Source of the DNA: CAZVBR01 sp964625755
Lineage (GTDB): Bacteria > Patescibacteriota > Minisyncoccia > Phycocordibacterales > XYD1-FULL-46-19
Length of the DNA: 10,592 nucleotides
Direction: 5' to 3'
NCBI GenBank assembly: GCA_964625755.1
Contig: CAZVBR010000019.1
Location: 1-10,592, forward strand
In this document: positions 6,843 to 10,592 of the stretch, one piece after another
Numbering within the stretch: position 1 is the first letter of the stretch
Layout of the letters: the number at the start of each line of letters is the position of its first letter
The notes under the pieces: generated by a model
Databases searched by the model: none
Told to the model about the DNA's origin: nothing
What the model saw: the letters and a program-made list of their open reading frames with translations, nothing else
Position numbers and translations under genes: made by a program

Positions 6843-8048
6843 ATGCTTTTTAATTATCGGGTCGCCAATCAAGAAGGACAGGAACAAGCCGGGAGCATTG
6901 ATGCCCCCAATATGGACCTGGCCATAACCGCCTTACAAAAACGAGGCTTGGTCGTTCTGTCGATCAATCCGGAGTCCGAGCCACCGTGGTGGCAGAAACA
7001 AATACCGTTATTCAATCGGGTTCAGACCCGGGATATTGTCATTCTATCCCGCCAGATATCGACTCTGTTCGAGGCTAAGGTGTCGGTGTTGGCGTCTTTT
7101 CGTCTTTTGGCCGGCGATGTTTCCAATCCGGCCTTGCGAGAGGCCCTGATCTCGGTTACCGATGACATAAAAAGCGGAGTCTCGATCTCAAACGCCCTGG
7201 CCAAGCACCCCAAGGTTTTCTCTAATTTCTACGTCAACATGGTCAAAAGCGGGGAGGAGTCCGGGAAGCTGTCCGAGACTTTCAGTTACCTAGCCGATCA
7301 TCTGGAGCGTGCTTACGCCTTGACCAGTAAAGCCAAAAACGCCTTGATCTACCCGGCCTTTATTATCTGTACCTTTGCTATTGTTATGATCCTGATGATG
7401 ACCTTCGTGGTGCCTCAGTTAAGTGAAATGCTTCTTGAGACCGGGCAGGAGTTGCCGGTTTACACCATGGCGGTCATGGCGGTTAGTGACTTTTTTGTCA
7501 CCTACGGGATCGTGGTCCTTGCGCTTTTGATCCTGGGCGGGATTTATCTGATGAAGTACCTGAAAACCCCCGACGGGCGACGCTTGCTTTCCCAGGCTCA
7601 GTTGTATATCCCGTATGTCGGCCGTCTGTACAAGAAGCTGTATCTGGCCCGGATCGCCGATAATCTCAACACTTTGACGACCAGCGGCGTGGCGGTGGTC
7701 CGTTCGATCGAGATCACGGCCGAGATCGTTGACAATTATGTTTACAAAAAGATCCTCGAGGATACCGCCGAGTCGGTCCGGGGCGGGTCTTCGGTTTCGG
7801 ATGTTTTTGCCAAGTATGACGAGATGCCCGGGATCATGGTTCAGATGGTTAAGGTGGGGGAAGAATCCGGCCGTATGGGGTATATCTTAGACACCTTGTC
7901 CGGTTTTTATCACCGAGAAGTGGAAGATCAGGTCAACACTTTGGTGGGTATGATCGAGCCGGTCATGATCTTGATGCTCGGGTTGTTCGTCGGAATTTTG
8001 CTGGTCTCGGTCTTGATGCCGATCTACAACATTGCCGGGAGTTTCTAG
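6843..8048 (+). CDS. pilC: Type IV pilus inner-membrane platform protein PilC (GspF family)
   Basis: The 401-residue protein has the standard PilC/GspF plan. A short N-terminal domain (about 1-60, with ALQKRGLVVLSI) is followed by two homologous cytoplasmic T2SF domains (about 62-185 and 265-388). Membrane helices fall at about 166-193, 210-238 and 372-397. Both repeats carry the family phrase: MVKSGEESGKLSETF in the first and MVKVGEESGRMGYIL in the second. PilC is the polytopic platform on which the PilB and PilT motors act to insert or remove pilin subunits. It closes the motor operon. A promoter and a long leader for the pilin gene follow, with no obvious terminator between, so read-through into the pilin is possible. 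The start is unambiguous: MLFNYR aligns with the usual N-terminus. Confidence 0.96.
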   Translation: MLFNYRVANQEGQEQAGSIDAPNMDLAITALQKRGLVVLSINPESEPPWWQKQIPLFNRVQTRDIVILSRQISTLFEAKVSVLASFRLLAGDVSNPALREALISVTDDIKSGVSISNALAKHPKVFSNFYVNMVKSGEESGKLSETFSYLADHLERAYALTSKAKNALIYPAFIICTFAIVMILMMTFVVPQLSEMLLETGQELPVYTMAVMAVSDFFVTYGIVVLALLILGGIYLMKYLKTPDGRRLLSQAQLYIPYVGRLYKKLYLARIADNLNTLTTSGVAVVRSIEITAEIVDNYVYKKILEDTAESVRGGSSVSDVFAKYDEMPGIMVQMVKVGEESGRMGYILDTLSGFYHREVEDQVNTLVGMIEPVMILMLGLFVGILLVSVLMPIYNIAGSF

Positions 8049-8058
8049 GTTGTTTGAG

Positions 8059-8067
8059 TTATCCACA
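8059..8067 (+). promoter_or_regulatory. Perfect DnaA-box 9-mer TTATCCACA
   Basis: The nine bases match the high-affinity consensus DnaA box exactly and end 4 bases before the -35 element of the pilin promoter. Only one box is seen, and no replication gene or AT-rich unwinding region is nearby, so an origin is unlikely. It could be a regulatory DnaA site or a chance match. Confidence 0.3.
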
Positions 8068-8071
8068 AAAA

Positions 8072-8100
8072 TTGTCCTTGGTGGCTAAATGTATTATAAT
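8072..8100 (+). promoter_or_regulatory. Promoter of the pilin gene
   Basis: TTGTCC (8072-8077) and a perfect TATAAT (8095-8100) are separated by the optimal 17 bases, the best sigma-70-type match in the window. Transcription would start near 8107, giving a leader of about 118 bases. The ten bases TGTATTATAA occur twice, at 8090-8099 and 8113-8122, so a second, weaker -10 may lie 23 bases downstream. A dedicated strong promoter fits the need for far more pilin than assembly proteins. Confidence 0.65.
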
Positions 8101-8126
8101 AAAGAAGGGATTTGTATTATAAAGGT

Positions 8127-8198
8127 CGATTATTTTAAGCGGTGATCAGTCGAGGTTGTCGCTTTATAAAAAATAATCGGAAATACGATCCGATTATT
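8127..8198 (+). promoter_or_regulatory. Structured pilin mRNA leader with two competing hairpins
   Basis: Segment 1, CGATTATTTT (8127-8136), is fully complementary to AAAATAATCG (8170-8179). This stem is extended inward by AAGCG (8137-8141) with CGCTT (8160-8164), leaving a 5-base bulge and an 18-base loop. Segment 2, AATAATCGGA (8172-8181), is also perfectly complementary to segment 3, TCCGATTATT (8189-8198), forming a 10-bp hairpin with a 7-base loop. Both stems use 8172-8179, so only one can form at a time. No T run follows the second hairpin, so it is not an ordinary terminator, and it ends 26 bases before the pilin ATG. The pairings are visible in the sequence; a regulatory role is inferred. 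Confidence 0.55.
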
Positions 8199-8224
8199 AG
8201 TTAATAAGTTGATAAAATAAATTT

Positions 8225-8650
8225 ATGAGTTATTCAACTAAAGCAGATAAAGGTTTTACCTTGATCGAGCTTTTGGTGGTTATTGCGATCATCGGTATTT
8301 TGGCCGGTATTGTTTTGACCTCCTTGGGCGATGCCCGAGAGCAGGCTCACAAAGCAGCTGCTCAAGCCAGTTTGTCCGGTGTTTTGCCGGCCGCGGTGAT
8401 GTGTATTGATGGGGATTCGCAAATTAATGATCCTGCAGAAGGTGGGGATGTTTGTGTCAATGATAATATAACAGGTGCGTCTTGGCCAACATTTGGCGGT
8501 GGTTCCAATTGGACATATGTAGGAGTAGAAAGATCAAGTGAAATGGATTTTACGTTTTCGGCTACAGATGGTGACGCTACAAATCCAGAGTTTATTAATT
8601 GTGATATGAACGGGTGTGCAACTTCCGGAAGCTCTTCTGTCAATCAATAA
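8225..8650 (+). CDS. pilA: Type IV pilin (major-type prepilin)
   Basis: The 141-residue prepilin has a short leader ending KG (residues 9-10), then the class III cleavage site G10|F11 and the hydrophobic helix FTLIELLVVIAIIGILAG. This gives mature Phe1 and Glu5 (E15 of the precursor). PilD should cut after G10. The globular part has four cysteines (C60, C77, C126, C131), enough for two disulfides, the last pair forming a C-terminal D-region-like loop. It is the only pilin in the window and has its own strong promoter and terminator, so it is probably the main pilus subunit, although a minor or competence pseudopilin is possible. The distal half uses ACA, ATA, AGA and GTA codons more than the neighbours do and is more A/T-rich. 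The start lacks a Shine-Dalgarno; leader length supports 8225. Confidence 0.95.
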   Translation: MSYSTKADKGFTLIELLVVIAIIGILAGIVLTSLGDAREQAHKAAAQASLSGVLPAAVMCIDGDSQINDPAEGGDVCVNDNITGASWPTFGGGSNWTYVGVERSSEMDFTFSATDGDATNPEFINCDMNGCATSGSSSVNQ

Positions 8651-8696
8651 CAATAATAAGACCGATAAGAGTTTACGCAATTTGTTTTGCTAAAAC

Positions 8697-8737
8697 AACA
8701 AAACCGGCACCTGAAGAAGGTGGCGGTTTTGTTTTTT
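8697..8737 (+). terminator. Intrinsic terminator after the pilin gene
   Basis: The left arm (8697-8711, AACAAAACCGGCACC) pairs with the right arm (8719-8733, GGTGGCGGTTTTGTT) with one G-G mismatch and loop TGAAGAA, and is followed by a run of T to 8737. It lies 46 bases after the pilin stop and would separate pilin from pilD transcription. A smaller hairpin just upstream (TTGTTTT, 8682-8688, with AAAACAA, 8692-8698) overlaps the base of the stem. Confidence 0.85.
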
Positions 8738-8749
8738 GGCCTGTTGTTG

Positions 8750-8755
8750 TATAAT
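8750..8755 (+). promoter_or_regulatory. Possible -10 element of the pilD promoter
   Basis: A perfect TATAAT sits 27 bases before the pilD ATG and 12 bases after the terminator T run; transcription would start near 8762. The matching -35 position (8727-8732, TTTTGT) lies within the terminator stem and fits poorly. The call rests on the -10 and on the need for a promoter after a terminator. Confidence 0.4.
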
Positions 8756-8782
8756 TAAAACATATTCAGATAAGTAATTTTT

Positions 8783-9664
8783 ATGATCTATCTTTTTTAT
8801 ATTATCTTCTTTTTGTTAGGGGTGGCGATCGGCAGTTTTTTGAATGTTGTTATCTTGAGACTTCACACCGGTGAGAAATTAACCGGTCGGTCGCATTGTT
8901 TCAACTGTGACCGGACGCTTAGCGCTTCGGAGTTGATTCCGTTGTTCAGTTTTATATTCCAGCGCGGTAAATGCCGTAAATGCGGAAGCCGGATCTCTTG
9001 GCAGTATCCGGTGGTAGAGGCCGGGACCGGTCTGTTGTTCGCGTTGATCGCTTGGCCGGTGATGTCCGGGATCGATGTTATGACCGCTGATTTTATGGTT
9101 TGGCTGAACACTTTCTTTTCGTTGCTGGTATTCTGGGCTATTTTTTCGGTTCTGATGGCTATCTTGGTTTACGATCTCTATCACCTGATCATCCCTGACG
9201 AACTGGTTTACACTTTTATCGGCTTGTCGTTACTCAGTCCGATCCTGTCCACCGAACCGTTTTTGTCGCCGACAGTATTTGCCAACTTGACCGGATTGGT
9301 CTTTCCGATGCTCTCGGGCTTGGCGGGTGCTCTGCTACTGTTTGGATTCTTTTGGTCGTTGTGGGCTTTTTCCGGCGGGCGCTGGATGGGGTTTGGGGAT
9401 GCCAAATTGGTGATCGGCATCGGCTTTTTGTTGTATCCGGTCCAGGAGAGTCTTTTGGCTGTTATGCTGGCCTTTGTTATCGGCGCCGTAGTGGGGGTCG
9501 GGCTTTTGGCGTTTAACCGATTATCACGTTATGCGAGCAAGGATCTGACCTTGAAAACCGAGTTGCCGTTTGCGCCGTTTCTGATCCTGGGGACACTTTT
9601 GGTTTTTGTTTTCGGGTGGTCTTTTATTGACCTGCTGTCTCTCAATCTTTATCTGCTCGGGTAG
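8783..9664 (+). CDS. pilD: Prepilin peptidase / N-methyltransferase PilD (A24 family)
   Basis: The 293-residue polytopic membrane protein has the full two-domain plan. The N-terminal domain has the GSFLNVVILR block (residues 17-26) and a cytoplasmic zinc site C39-x2-C42 ... C64-x2-C67. The A24 aspartyl-protease domain has D131 in VYDLYHLIIPD and D206 in GFGD (203-206), the two catalytic aspartates. It cleaves the prepilin leader and, with the N-terminal domain intact, should methylate the new N-terminal Phe. Its target is the pilin encoded immediately upstream. The gene stands between a terminator and a weak promoter-like region, so it may be expressed separately from the pilin. The length is slightly above the typical 250-290 residues, with a longer C-terminal membrane region. 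There is no Shine-Dalgarno before the start. Confidence 0.96.
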   Translation: MIYLFYIIFFLLGVAIGSFLNVVILRLHTGEKLTGRSHCFNCDRTLSASELIPLFSFIFQRGKCRKCGSRISWQYPVVEAGTGLLFALIAWPVMSGIDVMTADFMVWLNTFFSLLVFWAIFSVLMAILVYDLYHLIIPDELVYTFIGLSLLSPILSTEPFLSPTVFANLTGLVFPMLSGLAGALLLFGFFWSLWAFSGGRWMGFGDAKLVIGIGFLLYPVQESLLAVMLAFVIGAVVGVGLLAFNRLSRYASKDLTLKTELPFAPFLILGTLLVFVFGWSFIDLLSLNLYLLG

Positions 9665-9733
9665 TTTAGGGTTTTAGAGAAGTTGTGGTAAAATAAAGTT
9701 AAATTAAATGGTTTAGGTTAAGTTTAAAATATT

Positions 9734-10592
9734 ATGATAAATAAATATAAATATTTGGGGATCCCGGTGGTCATCGCCTTTTTGGCGTTGATCAGTTTTT
9801 CTTTTGATTCAAGTGAGACCATAAGGGCCGAGGTGTCAGATGACGAGAGATGTTTTGGTGGTTATGCCCGGAGTGGGAATATCGGTCGGATCGATTTGAA
9901 TCCCAATGGGCATTCGTGTGTAAAGGTGGAGTCTGACGGGAATGTGACCGGTTATGCCTGGAGTGATGCCGTTGGTTGGATCAATATGGATCCGGCAGGG
10001 GGTACACCGAGTAGTCCGGGGTATAGCGTAAGGTATGATAATGATGATAATGATGATAGTAAAATTGCCGGTTGGGCCCGGGCGTGTTCGGTTTATGCTA
10101 CCGATTGCACCTTGCCACTAAAAGACGAACGAGAGCGCGGGGGTTGGAGCGGGTGGATCAGGATGCACGACGTAAATGTGTCATCTGAATTCGTGGAAGA
10201 AGGTAATCATAAATACCAGCCATTAGAAGGCTGGGCTTGGGGGGATTTGGTTGTTGGTTGGGTTGATTTTAGTGGTGTTAGACTTTATGAGGGAGATGTT
10301 CCCCCTGAGTTGAGTGTAAGGGTGGTAGATGAATTTGATAATGATAATTATGTAAGTGTCTCGGTGGGCAATGATGAAGAACAAGAAGTTCGGTCCGATG
10401 ACGGCGGATTTGTCAGTTTTGATGATGATATTCAACATGGTAGTGAAGTTAAATTAGAGGCTCATGGTGAAAACCAGAGCGATGTTTCTTGGAGTGGGTA
10501 TGGAACTGATGGTTGCAAATATGGAGATTCTGAATGTGAATTTAATATTGAAGAAGGTTCGACTTATCAAATTACCGCTACGTTTAGTGGTG
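9734..10592 (+). CDS. Exported repeat protein with GYAWS/GWIN motifs, 3'-truncated by the window edge
   Basis: An open frame from ATG 9734 runs 286 codons to the last base without a stop. The N-terminus is an export signal: K4 and K6, a hydrophobic core (about 8-24), and a possible signal peptidase site after A32. Then come degenerate repeats: GGYARSGNIGRIDLN (42-56), TGYAWSDAVGWINMD (72-86), AGWARACS with a displaced GWSGWIRMHD (112-119 and 137-146), and EGWAWGDLVVGWVDFS (165-180). An Asp/Asn tract (DNDDNDDS, 102-109) interrupts them. The end (about 236-284) resembles bacterial Ig-like/InlB-type repeat domains with W253-x-G255, C261, C268 and ITATF (280-284). I recall similar GWAWS...IGWI repeats in large Patescibacteria secreted proteins; no function is known to me. 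It may be a surface adhesin or pilus-associated protein, an inference from proximity only. Confidence 0.85.
   Translation, partial: MINKYKYLGIPVVIAFLALISFSFDSSETIRAEVSDDERCFGGYARSGNIGRIDLNPNGHSCVKVESDGNVTGYAWSDAVGWINMDPAGGTPSSPGYSVRYDNDDNDDSKIAGWARACSVYATDCTLPLKDERERGGWSGWIRMHDVNVSSEFVEEGNHKYQPLEGWAWGDLVVGWVDFSGVRLYEGDVPPELSVRVVDEFDNDNYVSVSVGNDEEQEVRSDDGGFVSFDDDIQHGSEVKLEAHGENQSDVSWSGYGTDGCKYGDSECEFNIEEGSTYQITATFSG

Noticed and set aside
8172..8198. Second leader hairpin as an intrinsic terminator before the pilin
   Set aside because: It is followed by AGTTAATAAG rather than a T run, and has only three G-C pairs.
8059..8200. Replication origin at the DnaA box
   Set aside because: Only one box is present, with no cluster, no dnaA or dnaN neighbours and a normal promoter in the same interval.
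10223..10438. 71-codon minus-strand frame near the right edge
   Set aside because: It lies antisense to the exported repeat protein, whose plus-strand frame is continuous from a signal peptide to the window end.

Overview
The window is a type IV pilus (T4P) biogenesis locus from a bacterium that is most likely a member of the Candidate Phyla Radiation (Patescibacteria). Four things suggest this: compact genes in the order pilM-pilN-pilO-small membrane protein-pilB-receiver-pilT-pilC-pilin-pilD; almost no Shine-Dalgarno sequences; highly diverged PilN and PilO; and a secreted protein with GYAWS...GWIN repeats of the kind I associate with these lineages. The lineage is an inference from family knowledge; no rRNA or other phylogenetic marker is present.

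Layout. Positions 1-43 show nothing recognisable. A tRNA-Ser(GCU) lies on the minus strand (44-133) behind its own probable promoter. A comF-type phosphoribosyltransferase gene (226-876, minus) follows. It is divergent from the pilus operon across a 56-base AT-rich region with back-to-back -10 boxes. On the plus strand, pilM, a pilN-like gene, a pilO-like gene, a small membrane protein, pilB, a stand-alone receiver, pilT and pilC run from 933 to 8048 with gaps of 2 to 57 bases, consistent with one operon plus a possible internal promoter before pilC. A well-formed promoter and a long structured leader (8072-8224) then precede a single major-type pilin gene, which ends at an intrinsic terminator. 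The prepilin peptidase gene pilD follows. The window ends inside an exported repeat protein (9734 onward) that is open to the last base.

How the genes fit together. PilD would cleave and methylate the prepilin. PilC is the membrane platform, PilB powers extension and PilT powers retraction. PilM, PilN, PilO and the small membrane protein would form the cytoplasmic and inner-membrane scaffold. The receiver between the two ATPase genes is a candidate switch for extension or retraction. ComF next door fits a role in DNA uptake. No secretin (PilQ), lipoprotein PilP, minor pilin or ComEC is visible here.

The most interesting signals are: two mutually exclusive hairpins in the pilin leader; a perfect DnaA-box 9-mer beside the pilin promoter; loss of the PilB zinc cysteines; T immediately before ATG in 11 of 12 genes together with no usable Shine-Dalgarno; a strong excess of GATC in the pilus genes; and the repeat-containing exported protein cut by the window edge.
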